From Rahnella inusitata_A (GTDB lineage: Bacteria > Pseudomonadota > Gammaproteobacteria > Enterobacterales > Enterobacteriaceae): 64,000 bases of DNA. Positions 16,971 through 25,798 of this stretch are shown piece after piece. How positions within the stretch are numbered: position 1 is the first letter of the stretch; the number at the start of each line of letters is the position of its first letter. The stretch spans positions 1-64,000 of the forward strand of contig NZ_CBCPJJ010000027.1 in NCBI RefSeq assembly GCF_965118895.1, given 5' to 3'. Position numbers and translations under genes: made by a program. The notes under the pieces were generated by a model. It ran no database searches. It was not told the DNA's origin and was given only the letters and a program-made list of their open reading frames with translations.

Positions 16971-17369
16971 ATGAAAAAATGGACGCTTATATTATTGGGC
17001 GCGTTTGCAATGAGCAGTCAGGTCATGGCAGATACGGGTGGCGGTTTTAAAAATGATGACACGCCACCGCCGCAGCACAAGCAAGACAGCGGTCAGCGCG
17101 GTACCAAGGATGCTCACGAAAATAATGTCGAGCGCATCAAAAAAACGCAGTCTTTAAACTGGGTGACGCTGGAAGGGTTCATCATCAAAAAGAACGGTGC
17201 TGAATCTTATACCTTCCGCGATAAAACTGGCACGATAGAAACGCATATTCCCGCCACGGCCTGGGATGGGCAGGAAGTTAATCCTTCAGATTTGATCAGT
17301 ATTAGCGGTCAAACGGTGAAGAAAGGGAAAGAAATAGTGCTGAATGCGAAGTATGTCAGAAAACAATAA
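16971..17369 (+). CDS. YgiW/YdeI-type periplasmic OB-fold stress protein
   Basis: 132 aa with a Sec signal peptide (KKWTLILLGAFAMSSQVMA, cut after about residue 21). A Gly/Pro/Gln-rich linker precedes an OB-fold (BOF) domain with WVTLEGFI, YTFRDKTGTIE, HIPATAWDGQEV and ISGQT-KKGKEI. In enterics this family (YgiW, YdeI, VisP) is linked to tolerance of peroxide, cadmium and antimicrobial peptides. GAGGATATCGCT places the start at 16971; an upstream in-frame ATG would only disrupt the signal peptide. It appears monocistronic. Confidence 0.82.
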   Translation: MKKWTLILLGAFAMSSQVMADTGGGFKNDDTPPPQHKQDSGQRGTKDAHENNVERIKKTQSLNWVTLEGFIIKKNGAESYTFRDKTGTIETHIPATAWDGQEVNPSDLISISGQTVKKGKEIVLNAKYVRKQ

Positions 17370-17394
17370 TTATTCGCACCATTCGCAGGGATGC

Positions 17395-17952
17395 CTAACG
17401 CGACCCTTGAGAGGCCTGTAACAGGGACAAGTCACTGAGAAATAATTGAGTCTCTTTGGGTGACCGCAACCGCACAAACCGGACGTGCTGCCAGTGGGTA
17501 TCGGTCAGTAAAGCCTCGTACTGGCGGCGGTTTTTCTGATAAGTTTTCAGTGTCCACAAAATGATCGAATCTCTGCTGAAAAAGCTTTTGCGAAACGTCT
17601 CGCGGTTGCCGGTTCCCGCCCAGATTTCGTCCTGCTGCCAGGCACGCACCGCTGCCCGTCGCACGGCCTGATACAGTGTGCGCATAAATGAGTAATCCAC
17701 CCAGATAATCGTATCAACGTCACGCCACTTGATGGATTGTGTCCTTTTGTAATTACCATCAATCACCCAGTCGCTTTTACCTGCCAGCGTTTCTTCAATT
17801 TTGGCAAAAAACAGCGCATCCGGGGTGCCCTGCCAGTCAGCACGCCAAAACAATGCATCCAGCTGGATATAAGGAATATTCAGTTTCTGAGAGATGCCGC
17901 GCGCTACCGTTGATTTGCCGCTTCCGCTGGTTCCAATGACATTGATTTTCAT
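17395..17952 (-). CDS. P-loop kinase, adenylate/shikimate-kinase-like
   Basis: 185 aa with a Walker A motif at the start (GTSGSGKST, 7-15) and the W-W/DG pattern (LDALFWRADWQGTP and WVIDGNYKRT) typical of FlaR-like or topology-modulation-type small-molecule kinases of unknown substrate. AGGAAAGGGACG lies right before the ATG at 17952, excluding the longer frame. It stands alone, convergent with the OB-fold gene. Confidence 0.75.
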   Translation of the reverse strand: MKINVIGTSGSGKSTVARGISQKLNIPYIQLDALFWRADWQGTPDALFFAKIEETLAGKSDWVIDGNYKRTQSIKWRDVDTIIWVDYSFMRTLYQAVRRAAVRAWQQDEIWAGTGNRETFRKSFFSRDSIILWTLKTYQKNRRQYEALLTDTHWQHVRFVRLRSPKETQLFLSDLSLLQASQGSR

Positions 17953-18434
17953 CGTCCCTTTCCTTATACGCTGTTTTTTTGGGCGGGCATTCTGACGCAG
18001 CAAATGATTTTTGTACAGCGGTTAAAATGCAACCAGACTGATCATTACAAACTGAACTAAATCACCACGTGAATGTATTGATCGTAATTCGAACAGTACA
18101 ATTCGTGCTATTTACGATTGCTAGCAACCGGTTATTCAGATATTTCTCAGGCGAACCTGTACAAATCTGCAATCTTTGTATAACTTCTTTATACCCCTGC
18201 TTTATCATTAGTCCGTCATTTACGGGCATATTCAGTCTGGTCTCTGGAGGAGAACGTCGATTTCCCTTCCTCCAGAGGCAATTTTCCTGGCTGGAGTTTT
18301 TAGATTTGTGCCAAGGCGTTGAGATGAAACAGGGAAGATGATTGTGAAGCGTTGCTATACAATTCTTTGTTTTCTGACTGGCAACAGACACTTCCCATGT
18401 CACCCTTTATCATGCGAAGTTTAAGGAGGTCTAC
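17953..18434. other. Gene-free spacer of about 480 bp with one strong hairpin
   Basis: No supportable ORF. CTCTGGAGG (18242-18250) can pair with CCTCCAGAG (18269-18277) around an 18-nt loop, followed by GCAATTTTCC. This could be the end of a small RNA or a 5' leader structure for the YmgB-like gene. AT-rich promoter-like hexamers lie at about 18175-18200. Confidence 0.4.
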
Positions 18435-18692
18435 ATGCAATTCGAAGCAGAACAAACAGTTACAGAAATTAGTGAATACTTCAATCAGCAAGAAACTCAG
18501 ACCTTAAGCGAAGTGGAGATTCTTGGCAGGGTCGTTTCCAGCCTTTTGTACAGCCGCTTTCCGGTAACCAACAAAGCCATCATTGAAGGTCTGATCCATC
18601 AGCTGGAGCAAGACAACAATGTCAGCAATCAGCAGGGTTGTCGCAATTTGCTGGAACTGGTGCTGTTATCCACACAGGATGATGTGATTTAA
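18435..18692 (+). CDS. YmgB/AriR-like small regulator
   Basis: 85-aa helical protein. The core LSEVEILGRVVSSLL, NKAIIEGLIHQLEQ and LLELVLLS matches the pattern of the E. coli YcgZ-YmgA-YmgB(AriR) family (PF10798), small connector proteins that affect biofilm, colanic acid and acid resistance. AAGGAGG lies 7 bp before the ATG, a near-perfect ribosome site. It is preceded by a long spacer and followed by a strong terminator, so it forms a single-gene unit. Family assignment is from pattern, not search. Confidence 0.7.
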   Translation: MQFEAEQTVTEISEYFNQQETQTLSEVEILGRVVSSLLYSRFPVTNKAIIEGLIHQLEQDNNVSNQQGCRNLLELVLLSTQDDVI

Positions 18693-18700
18693 AAGACAAA

Positions 18701-18742
18701 CGGCCTGTTAAGCACAACGTTAACAGGCCGGAAACAATTTTT
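18701..18742. terminator. Terminator between YmgB-like gene and convergent qorB
   Basis: CGGCCTGTTAA (18701-18711) pairs perfectly with TTAACAGGCCG (18720-18730), 11 bp with an 8-nt loop. A T5 run follows at about 18738. It can serve both converging genes, though the T-run favours the plus strand. Confidence 0.75.
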
Positions 18743-18760
18743 ACTACAATGCGTTATTCA

Positions 18761-19615
18761 TTAATTTTTAAGCGTGGCAGCAATCACTTCTTTTGCCGGC
18801 GTTGTCGGGCGACCAATCAGCTTGCTCAATGTATGAGAATCATCAAACAGCGCGCCCTTCGCTGCGCCTGCATCAGAATCTGCCAGCATCTCCGCCAGCC
18901 AGTCCGGCAGACCAGCACCTTTTAACGCATTGGCGAACTCTGTCTGGCTCATATTGATGTAATCTACTTTTTTGCCTGACTGCTGCGCAATTTCGGCCGT
19001 GAATTCTGCCAGCGAATAAGACTCGTCACCCGCCAGTTCGTACACTTTCCCCGCCTGATTATCCAGACTCAGTACCACCGCCGCAGCTTCGGCATAATCC
19101 TGACGTGCCGCAGAGGAAATACGCCCTTCACCCACCGCACCAATAAAGGCATTGTGCGCCAGCGCCGGTGCGATGCTCGCCGCATAGTTTTCGGTGTACC
19201 AGCCATTACGCAGTAACACGAAGGGCAGGCCAGATTCGCTTAAGGCTTTTTCGGTTGCGCGATGTTCTACGCCCAGACCCAGGGGGCTTTTATCTGCATG
19301 CAGCAGGCTGGTGTAAGCCAGCAGTTTCACGCCTGCACGCTTCGCCGCAGCGATCACGGCGCCATGTTGCGCTTCACGTTGGCCCACTTCACTTGAGGAA
19401 ATCAGCAGCACTTTTTCCACGCCTTTGAAGGCGCTGTCGAGCGTTGCAGGCTGGCTGTAATCCGCCTGACGCAATTCAACACCTAAATCCGCTAACTCTT
19501 TGGCTTTTTCAGGGCTACGAACGGCAGCAATAATCTGATTCGCCGGGACTTTTTTTAACAACGCAGCGATAACAAGGCGACCAAGCTGGCCGGTGGCACC
19601 GGTAATTGCAATCAT
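18761..19615 (-). CDS. qorB: NAD(P)H:quinone oxidoreductase QorB
   Basis: 284-aa atypical SDR of the NmrA/QorB group. The NADP-binding loop is TGATGQLGRLV near the N-terminus, followed by IIAAVRSPEKAKELADLGVE and QADYSQPATL. YTSLLHADKSPLGL and LRNGWYTENY are typical of QOR2/YtfG. It reduces quinones with NADPH. It is divergent from the HxlR-type regulator gene, the same pairing as E. coli ytfG-ytfH, so control by quinone or electrophile stress is likely. Confidence 0.88.
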   Translation of the reverse strand: MIAITGATGQLGRLVIAALLKKVPANQIIAAVRSPEKAKELADLGVELRQADYSQPATLDSAFKGVEKVLLISSSEVGQREAQHGAVIAAAKRAGVKLLAYTSLLHADKSPLGLGVEHRATEKALSESGLPFVLLRNGWYTENYAASIAPALAHNAFIGAVGEGRISSAARQDYAEAAAVVLSLDNQAGKVYELAGDESYSLAEFTAEIAQQSGKKVDYINMSQTEFANALKGAGLPDWLAEMLADSDAGAAKGALFDDSHTLSKLIGRPTTPAKEVIAATLKN

Positions 19616-19698
19616 GTTTTTTCTCCAAAAGTTTAAGACACGAGATTTATGTTCTGAAAGGCGCTAAAAGCGTCGCCGTTGAAACATCCTATGCGATA

Positions 19699-19717
19699 TA
19701 CTTTCTTTTCGTAAGTA
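19699..19717. promoter_or_regulatory. Candidate YtfH/HxlR operator
   Basis: TACTT-N9-AAGTA is a perfect 5-bp inverted repeat in the divergent promoter, ending 17 bp before the regulator start. Quinone-sensing DUF24 regulators such as YodB bind TACT...AGTA repeats, so this is a good candidate operator. Confidence 0.5.
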
Positions 19718-19734
19718 CGCACCTAAAGGTAAGT

Positions 19735-20151
19735 ATGAAAATAATTTCGTCCGATCAACCCGCCGGGAAATTACCGCTCACCGAACAAATCCGTCGCGGA
19801 GAAGTGCTCGATCCTAACTGCCCCTCACGGGAGATTTTGCGTCACATTACCAGCCGTTGGGGTTTACTGGTGCTGATAGCCCTGAGCGAAGAGACACTGC
19901 GGTTCAGCGAGCTGCGCCGCAAAGTGGGTGGCATCAGTGAGAAAATGCTGGCGCAGACGTTACAGTCATTTGAAGAAGATGGGTTTGTCGATCGTCGTTC
20001 ATTTCCGGTGGTACCGCCTCACGTTGAGTACCGCCTGACACCGCTTGGGATTGAGGTAAAAGACCAAATATCCGGGCTCGCCAACTGGCTGGAATCCAAT
20101 ATTCACCGCGTGATGAAACAGCGCAGTCTGCGGGTGGTGGGCGAGGAATGA
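19735..20151 (+). CDS. ytfH: HxlR/DUF24-family redox regulator (YtfH-like)
   Basis: 138-aa winged-helix regulator. An N-terminal cysteine (DPNCPSREIL) sits where the HxlR family has its conserved redox-sensing residue. The DNA-binding core is ITSRWGLLVLIAL, LRFSELRRKVGGISEKMLAQTLQ and YRLTPLG. It probably represses the divergent qorB until quinones or other electrophiles modify the cysteine. The start at 19735 follows AAAGGTAAGT; the longer frame upstream crosses the qorB promoter and is rejected. Confidence 0.83.
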   Translation: MKIISSDQPAGKLPLTEQIRRGEVLDPNCPSREILRHITSRWGLLVLIALSEETLRFSELRRKVGGISEKMLAQTLQSFEEDGFVDRRSFPVVPPHVEYRLTPLGIEVKDQISGLANWLESNIHRVMKQRSLRVVGEE

Positions 20152-20154
20152 TTC

Positions 20155-20193
20155 ACAAAGGCCAGAATATTCATTCTGGCCTTTGTCGTTTTT
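20155..20193 (+). terminator. Strong terminator after ytfH, shared with convergent chbG
   Basis: ACAAAGGCCAGAAT (20155-20168) and its exact complement (20173-20186) form a 14-bp stem with a 4-nt loop, followed by CGTTTTT. It lies between two converging transcription units. Confidence 0.85.
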
Positions 20194-20205
20194 CGTATTG
20201 GTAAC

Positions 20206-20964
20206 TCAGAGATCCTTAAAGTTCCCGAGCCGGAATCCGCGTTCCGCAATCGCCTCTTTCAGTGTCAGCGAGGTCAGTACATCCAGCTCGGCGAGGCGGG
20301 GATAACAGTATTTACTCGCCAGGATCGTATTATCGATAAACGACGGATGGGTCATGATCTCCAGCGAGGAATCGCCACGTTTCAGCGCGCTGTCCAGCAT
20401 TTCCAGAAAGAGTGTTTCTGAAATCGCATCGCCATAAAATCCGCTTTCAAAACCCTGCGTACTTCGCGCACCCTTTAGCGTGATTTCACCTTTGCGAAGA
20501 TCCTCGCGGTCAATACGCACCGGAATGCCCTGCTCATTCGCAAAGGCTTCCACAATCGGGAAGATTTGCGCAATCATATGGACGTGGTGATGGCTGTCGA
20601 TGTGCGTCGGCTTGCGGCCAAAAATTTCGTTAAAGCGCACAAACTGGCACTTAAGCTCCTGCGCAATTTCATCGAGTGGTAACGCGCCCTTCTCCGCTAC
20701 CTCCCAGATCCACTTGCCCAGCTCGCCGTTTCGCACCAGTTTTGGCATCGGCGACAAGGGCTTTCCGAGCGTCAGAACAAAGTGCATTCCTACCGCAAGA
20801 TTGGGGTTCGCAGCACTCAGTGCGGCGGCATGTTCAACGCCACCGGCATTCATCATTGCCGTGGTGGAGGTGACAACGCCGTTTCTGAATGCTTCGATAA
20901 TGCCGTAGTTTTGCGCTTTGCAAAGCCCGAAATCATCGGCGTTAACGATCAGTAATTTATCCAT
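20206..20964 (-). CDS. chbG: Chitooligosaccharide monodeacetylase ChbG
   Basis: 252-aa YdjC-fold deacetylase. VNADDFG (6-12) and HIDSHHHVHM supply the metal ligands. In E. coli ChbG removes one acetyl group from chitobiose-6-phosphate or chitotriose so that the product can induce through ChbR and be cut by ChbF. Last gene of the chb operon, 44 bp after chbF. Similar in length and sequence to the E. coli protein throughout. Confidence 0.92.
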   Translation of the reverse strand: MDKLLIVNADDFGLCKAQNYGIIEAFRNGVVTSTTAMMNAGGVEHAAALSAANPNLAVGMHFVLTLGKPLSPMPKLVRNGELGKWIWEVAEKGALPLDEIAQELKCQFVRFNEIFGRKPTHIDSHHHVHMIAQIFPIVEAFANEQGIPVRIDREDLRKGEITLKGARSTQGFESGFYGDAISETLFLEMLDSALKRGDSSLEIMTHPSFIDNTILASKYCYPRLAELDVLTSLTLKEAIAERGFRLGNFKDL

Positions 20965-21008
20965 TTTTTCCCCTTGGCATTGCCCTCCCTTACGGGAAGG
21001 CAGACGGG

Positions 21009-22352
21009 TTATTTCAGCGCCGCGATGGCTTCTGCAAAGTTAGGCAGATGCTTTTCATGGGCCAGCAGCATTTCACGCGCCAGAATTTCAGCATCTTTGT
21101 CGGAATGGATCAGCGGGCTGAGGTTCAGCGCCAGCAACACATCGTTGAATTTGCCGCTGAGCGCCGCTTCGCTGGCCGCGATTTCAAAGCCTTTAATGGT
21201 GTGAATTAACCCCAGGACTTTATCATCAAAGTGGGTCAACCGTGGATGAGGCGTCGCACCGTTACGCCCGATGGTGCAGGTCATTTCGATAGCCCATTCG
21301 GCAGGAATATTGTCAATGTGCCCGTGGTGAGGGAAGTTAACGTACTGCTCGGTTTGTTTATCGTTGTAAATGGCGCTGATCACTTCGCACGCCGCATCGG
21401 AATAATACGCGCCGCCGCGCAGCTCAAGCTCTTTCGGTTTTACGCTCAGTTCGGGGTCTTTATAGAGATCAAACAGCTGTTTCTCAACCTTTTGCACCAC
21501 GGTTGCGCGCGCGCCGCCTTTGTAGAATTCGCCCATTTCAATCGCCAGCATCTCTTTCTGTTTGAAGTAATACAGCAGATACGAGCACGGCAGCAGGTTC
21601 AGGGAGCGGATCAGCCCTTCGCTGAACGGTAAATCAAAGATGTTTTTGACCGAACCGGCGGTAAGCCGACCGGACGCCACGCCGTCGAGCAACTCAGCAA
21701 AGCGCGACTCACCGTTAACTATCACATCTTTGATAAACACCATGTGATTGAGACCGAAAAGATCGATGGATAAATCGTCCTGCGGTGCGAGTTTAAGTAC
21801 ATCCTGAATGAACATTTTCATGCCCACAGGGATGTTACATACGCCGATGAATTTTTTGAATTTTGTATGACGGAAGACCGCTTCGGTGACCATGCCCGCC
21901 GGATTGGTGAAGTTAATCACCCAGGCATTAGGGCAGATTTCTTCGACGTCTTTGATGATATCGAAAATGACCGGAATAGTGCGCAGCCCTTTGAATAAGC
22001 CCCCTGCACCGTTGGTCTCTTGCCCCAAATAGCCGTGGCTCAGCGGAATACGCTCATCGAGTTCGCGTGCTTTTAACTGACCTACGCGCAGCTGCGTGGT
22101 GACGAAGTCAGCATCCACTAGCGCTTCGCGGCGGTTCAGGGTTTTATGTATTTCAATATGAACGCCTGCGCGTTTGACCATGCGCACGCAAAGGTCGAAA
22201 ATAATGTCCTGCTTTTCTTTTCCGCCTTCGACATCCACCAGCCATAATTCGGAAACCGGCAATTCATCATAACGCTTAATAAAGCCTTCCAGTAATTCCG
22301 GGGTGTAGCTGCTCCCGCCACCAATAGTGACGACTTTCAGTTTTTTGCTCAT
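21009..22352 (-). CDS. chbF: 6-phospho-beta-glucosidase ChbF (GH4)
   Basis: 447-aa family 4 glycosidase. It uses NAD+ and a divalent metal for redox-assisted hydrolysis of the phosphodisaccharide. The dinucleotide loop is GGGSSYTPELLEG near residue 10. The metal-binding Cys and His are in GVCNIPVGM and GLNHMVF, and FTNPAGMVTEA is the usual substrate loop. It follows chbR by 62 bp in the operon and acts on the phosphorylated sugars delivered by ChbBCA. Confidence 0.93.
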   Translation of the reverse strand: MSKKLKVVTIGGGSSYTPELLEGFIKRYDELPVSELWLVDVEGGKEKQDIIFDLCVRMVKRAGVHIEIHKTLNRREALVDADFVTTQLRVGQLKARELDERIPLSHGYLGQETNGAGGLFKGLRTIPVIFDIIKDVEEICPNAWVINFTNPAGMVTEAVFRHTKFKKFIGVCNIPVGMKMFIQDVLKLAPQDDLSIDLFGLNHMVFIKDVIVNGESRFAELLDGVASGRLTAGSVKNIFDLPFSEGLIRSLNLLPCSYLLYYFKQKEMLAIEMGEFYKGGARATVVQKVEKQLFDLYKDPELSVKPKELELRGGAYYSDAACEVISAIYNDKQTEQYVNFPHHGHIDNIPAEWAIEMTCTIGRNGATPHPRLTHFDDKVLGLIHTIKGFEIAASEAALSGKFNDVLLALNLSPLIHSDKDAEILAREMLLAHEKHLPNFAEAIAALK

Positions 22353-22414
22353 AGGAACTCCCGTGCAATCTATTGCACTGCAAATGAATACAGAAATTAA
22401 TTTAAGGTTAAGAG

Positions 22415-23251
22415 TTAATTAATACTGCATAATTTCTTTCGATAGTGATTCGGTGTGAATGATGTCAGCTTTTTAAAGTTCTTGATAAACATACTCGGGC
22501 TGCTATATCCGGATTCAAATGCAATATCCGTGACCGAATAGTTAGTTATCTCAAGCTGCTTTTTCGCAAAATCAATCCGGATTTCATTGATAATCTGCAT
22601 GGGCGTCATGCCGTAATGTCGTTGTGTGGCGCGGGTCAGATATTCCTGTGACTTACCGGACAATTCCACCATGTTCGATAATGCTTTTTCACCGAACTGC
22701 GCTTTATCATGCATTTTTTCAATGGCCGCCTTCAGCCAGACTGGCGCATCCGTTGTGGCTTCAGATTCCCTGTGGTGACGTAAGCGGTTGACGATATAAA
22801 ACGTCACCATTTCCAGAAATGCATTGAACTCCCCATTGCGGAAATTCAGAGAAGCAATCACCGATTCAATATAGGTCAGAAACTCAGTCTTAATTTTATA
22901 CACTTGTGACGCGACAAAATGTGAAGGTAATAAAGATAAATAGTGCTGTTCAAAAAATGCTTTGCTGATCCCAACGTTTAATATCCGCGTCGCGCCAAAT
23001 TCATAAAAGCTTTGATGATTCGAACCGAGCGGGATAAAAACAAAATCGCCGCGTTCTAATAGCACCCTTTTCCCGTTCACATTCTGATAATACCGGCCAG
23101 TCAGTACGACCGTGAATTCATAGTAGTCATGCTCATGCAGCCCGGAAATGCTTTCTACTTTGTTGTAGATAAACATATGGAAATTCTGACCGTCGAAGAG
23201 TTGATTTTCGCGTGCTGTCTTGATTTCCATACTCAGTACCGGTGGCTGCAT
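22415..23251 (-). CDS. chbR: AraC-family regulator ChbR
   Basis: 278 aa with an N-terminal cupin sensor (HEHDYYEFTVVL...RGDFVFIPLGSNHQSFYEF) and two C-terminal helix-turn-helix motifs (EYLTRATQRHYGMTPMQIINEIRI and SVTDIAFESGYSSPSMFIKNFKK). In E. coli ChbR represses the operon without substrate and activates it with the deacetylated sugar phosphate. Located between chbA and chbF as in E. coli. Confidence 0.92.
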   Translation of the reverse strand: MQPPVLSMEIKTARENQLFDGQNFHMFIYNKVESISGLHEHDYYEFTVVLTGRYYQNVNGKRVLLERGDFVFIPLGSNHQSFYEFGATRILNVGISKAFFEQHYLSLLPSHFVASQVYKIKTEFLTYIESVIASLNFRNGEFNAFLEMVTFYIVNRLRHHRESEATTDAPVWLKAAIEKMHDKAQFGEKALSNMVELSGKSQEYLTRATQRHYGMTPMQIINEIRIDFAKKQLEITNYSVTDIAFESGYSSPSMFIKNFKKLTSFTPNHYRKKLCSIN

Positions 23252-23265
23252 TATGGCTTCCTACG

Positions 23266-23616
23266 TTATTTTATTTTCTCGTGAAGCTCAATGAGTTCCG
23301 TGATTAACTCGCGCGCGAGCATAGATGTCATCAGATGATCCTGAGCGTGAACCAGAATCAGGCTGACTTTCATTTTTCCTTCGCCCATGTCGTCTTCAAT
23401 CAGTTTGGTTTGCACCAGATGCGCTTCATTGAGCGAAAGACGGGACTGGTCCATTAACGCTTTGGCCTGTTCAAAATCGCCTTCTTTGGCCTTTTTTAGT
23501 GCGCTGTAAGCCAGACTGCGGGCCTGCCCGGAGTTAATTATTAACCCCATTACTACTTCTTCAAGTTCCTGCATGTCGTCTTGCGTATCAGTGATGCTGT
23601 CTAAATCAATCATCAT
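23266..23616 (-). CDS. chbA: PTS N,N'-diacetylchitobiose EIIA component
   Basis: 116 aa, the same length as E. coli ChbA. The three-helix lactose-family IIA fold carries the phosphorylation histidine in VHAQDH (about His90) and AHLVQTKLIE before it. It passes phosphate from HPr to ChbB. It lies 59 bp after chbC and 14 bp before chbR. Confidence 0.93.
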   Translation of the reverse strand: MMIDLDSITDTQDDMQELEEVVMGLIINSGQARSLAYSALKKAKEGDFEQAKALMDQSRLSLNEAHLVQTKLIEDDMGEGKMKVSLILVHAQDHLMTSMLARELITELIELHEKIK

Positions 23617-23675
23617 TATCTCTCCGTGATTGCGGTAAAACTCAGGGCGGTAAACCCGCCCTGCACCGGTTCAGA

Positions 23676-25034
23676 TTAGAATTTCAGTGCTGCGGCGATA
23701 TCTTCTTCGCTCTCTTCTTCTTCGATAATCGCCTGCGCCTTGTTAGAGAGTATGACGAAAGGCATATACACCAGCGTGGCGATCCCGAGATTGAACAACG
23801 CAACTAACAATGCAGCGATGCTGCCGTTACTGTTAAAGAAGGCACCGAGACCGGTTGGCATCGTCCAGGGTGCGAGGTTAGTCACCGGCGGAATAATACC
23901 CATGGTATAAGCCGCCAGCGTGATAGCCGCCAGAATCGGCTGAACCAGAACGAACGGAATAAACATCACCGGGTTCATGATAATCGGCAGACCAAACAGA
24001 ATCGGTTCGTTAATCTGGAAGATGCCGGAAGGCAGCGCCAGTTTTGCCACCTGACGGTGATCCGCACGGCGTGACGCGATGAAAATCGCGATAATCAGAC
24101 CCAGCGTCGCACCGGAACCGCCCAGCAAGATGTAGGAATCGAGCATCGGTTTGGCCCAGAAGTGGAAGGTTTTACCCGCTTCAATTGCCGCACTTACTGA
24201 GCCATATTCGGTGTAGAGAGCAATGTTTTCCAGTGCCCAGGGGGTCATGATGCCGTTGTCCAGCGCAGTCAGCGCCAGTGAACCGTGCACACCAAAGAAC
24301 CACAACAGGGAGTTGAAAATGACGTAAGCCCAGCCCACGACGCTGCCCATCGACGCCAGAGGCTTAGAGATGGAGTCCATAATAATCTGGTGGAAGTTAT
24401 GACCGTATAATCCTAGCAGCCAGGAAATTACCCCGAAAATAAACAGGATAATAAAACCCGGAATTAATGCGGAGAATGAGCGCGCGACAGAAGTGGGAAC
24501 GCTTGCTGGTAAAGTAATCACCCAGTTTCTGCGAATAATAAAAGCGAACATTTCAGCGACGACGATACCGATAAGCATACCGGAAATGATATTCGCGCCG
24601 CCTAACCAGTTCGCTCCTACCGCGTAAGCTTCACCGACGCTGTAAGGTGTCACGGTCATGAAAGCAGCGACGGCCAGCAGACCTGCTGACAACGAGTCTA
24701 CTTTACGTTCTTCCGCCATGGCCATACCGATAAAGAACGGCGCCATCAGCGACATTATTCCTAATGTCCCGTTGTAGACATTCACACCGATTGTTTTTAA
24801 ACCGTTCAGCGACTCAATCGTTGAGGCATCTAAACGCACCCCCAAAGAATAAAAGAAAGAACCGTCGCCAAAATTAAGGAATACATTATTAATTAAAACG
24901 AACATGGCCCCGGCAAGGGTCAGCGGCATTAATTTGATGAAACCATTTTTAATGGCATTTATATGGGGTTGTTTACCAATTTTGACGGCAAAAGGAAGTA
25001 ATATCTTTTCCAGGGAATCAATAGCTTTACTCAT
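23676..25034 (-). CDS. chbC: PTS N,N'-diacetylchitobiose EIIC component
   Basis: 452-aa membrane permease of the lactose/cellobiose PTS family with about ten hydrophobic segments. Landmarks are GKQPHINAIKNGFIKLMPLTLAG-type start, FFGVHGSLALTALDNG and FQINEPILFGLPIIMNP. It moves chitobiose across the inner membrane while ChbB phosphorylates it. The start has AAAGGA upstream. The 126-bp leader between chbB and chbC holds a ChiX-like target and a GC hairpin. Confidence 0.93.
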   Translation of the reverse strand: MSKAIDSLEKILLPFAVKIGKQPHINAIKNGFIKLMPLTLAGAMFVLINNVFLNFGDGSFFYSLGVRLDASTIESLNGLKTIGVNVYNGTLGIMSLMAPFFIGMAMAEERKVDSLSAGLLAVAAFMTVTPYSVGEAYAVGANWLGGANIISGMLIGIVVAEMFAFIIRRNWVITLPASVPTSVARSFSALIPGFIILFIFGVISWLLGLYGHNFHQIIMDSISKPLASMGSVVGWAYVIFNSLLWFFGVHGSLALTALDNGIMTPWALENIALYTEYGSVSAAIEAGKTFHFWAKPMLDSYILLGGSGATLGLIIAIFIASRRADHRQVAKLALPSGIFQINEPILFGLPIIMNPVMFIPFVLVQPILAAITLAAYTMGIIPPVTNLAPWTMPTGLGAFFNSNGSIAALLVALFNLGIATLVYMPFVILSNKAQAIIEEEESEEDIAAALKF

Positions 25035-25052
25035 TCGATTTTTCCTTTAATG

Positions 25053-25108
25053 CCGCCATCCGGCGGCCAGGGTATGAAATTCGCTCTTTGACTGGATTTC
25101 TCTTTGAC
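25053..25108 (-). promoter_or_regulatory. Doubled ChiX-sRNA-like target and hairpin in the chbB-chbC spacer
   Basis: On the plus strand, 25074-25094 reads ATGAAATTCGCTCTTTGAC..., nearly identical to the seed of the enteric sRNA ChiX (ATGAAATTCCTCTTTGACGGG), so the chb mRNA is complementary to ChiX. The core CTCTTTGAC occurs twice, at 25084-25092 and 25100-25108. In E. coli and Salmonella the chbBC spacer is an RNA trap that titrates ChiX. A GCCGCC/GGCGGC hairpin (25052-25067) lies between the target and the chbC ribosome site. Confidence 0.7.
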
Positions 25109-25160
25109 TTAAATAAAAGCTAATACAAAAATTTAAAACAAAATAAAGCAAGGTCGTACA

Positions 25161-25481
25161 TTACGCAGTTGCAGCTTTCTTGATAGACGCGACGGCAGCT
25201 TTCAGCACGCCCAGCCCATCAATTTTTCCGTACATGACTGAATCAATCACTTCGACAGGTTTACCCGGTAATACTTTTTGAATCTCAGGCAACATATAAG
25301 CAATTTGCGGACCGAGAAGCACCAGATCAGCCGCACCCCCTTTCTCGCCCGCCAGCGTTTCGGGGAATGCTTCAATAATGACCGGCACTTCGTATTTCTC
25401 AGCCACGACTTTCATTTTGGAAACCAGCAAGGAGGTAGACATTCCTGCGGAACAAAACAAATAGATGACTTTCTTATCCAT
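25161..25481 (-). CDS. chbB: PTS N,N'-diacetylchitobiose EIIB component
   Basis: 106 aa, the same length as E. coli ChbB. The active-site cysteine is Cys10 in LFCSAGMSTSLL, which carries the phosphoryl group from ChbA to the sugar. It is the first gene of chbBCARFG. The frame is open upstream to 25679, but the start is fixed at 25481 by protein length and by the GAGGG before it. Confidence 0.93.
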   Translation of the reverse strand: MDKKVIYLFCSAGMSTSLLVSKMKVVAEKYEVPVIIEAFPETLAGEKGGAADLVLLGPQIAYMLPEIQKVLPGKPVEVIDSVMYGKIDGLGVLKAAVASIKKAATA

Positions 25482-25661
25482 AACGAAACCCTCATATCCT
25501 AAGTGATTGCAGGTCCGACAAGAGATCCTGCTTTGCCGACAATTGCGGGTGCAAAAACGATGTAGATAGAATGCTGATTGTCTCTGCTTGTAGGGAGTAT
25601 ACGGCATCACTTCAGAGGGGGATAATTTTACCAGACAGAAAATCGTCTCTCCTTGACCATC

Positions 25662-25683
25662 GCTTATGACTCCCTTCACATTT
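25662..25683 (-). promoter_or_regulatory. CRP-like site upstream of chbB
   Basis: On the minus strand the sequence reads AAATGTGA-AGGGAG-TCATAAGC, matching the CRP consensus left half fully and TCA of the right half. It lies about 180 bp before chbB. The chb operon of E. coli is CRP-activated. The rest of the 317-bp spacer (25482-25798) holds no gene. Confidence 0.5.
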
Positions 25684-25798
25684 CGGGCAAATAATTCGTG
25701 ATGGGAAATAAGAGAGTCTGTTGTAACGTGTGTAGGGATCTATGTTGGAAATGATGTCCGCGAGCCATACCGACGCTTAATGGTCAGGGGTCAACCCG

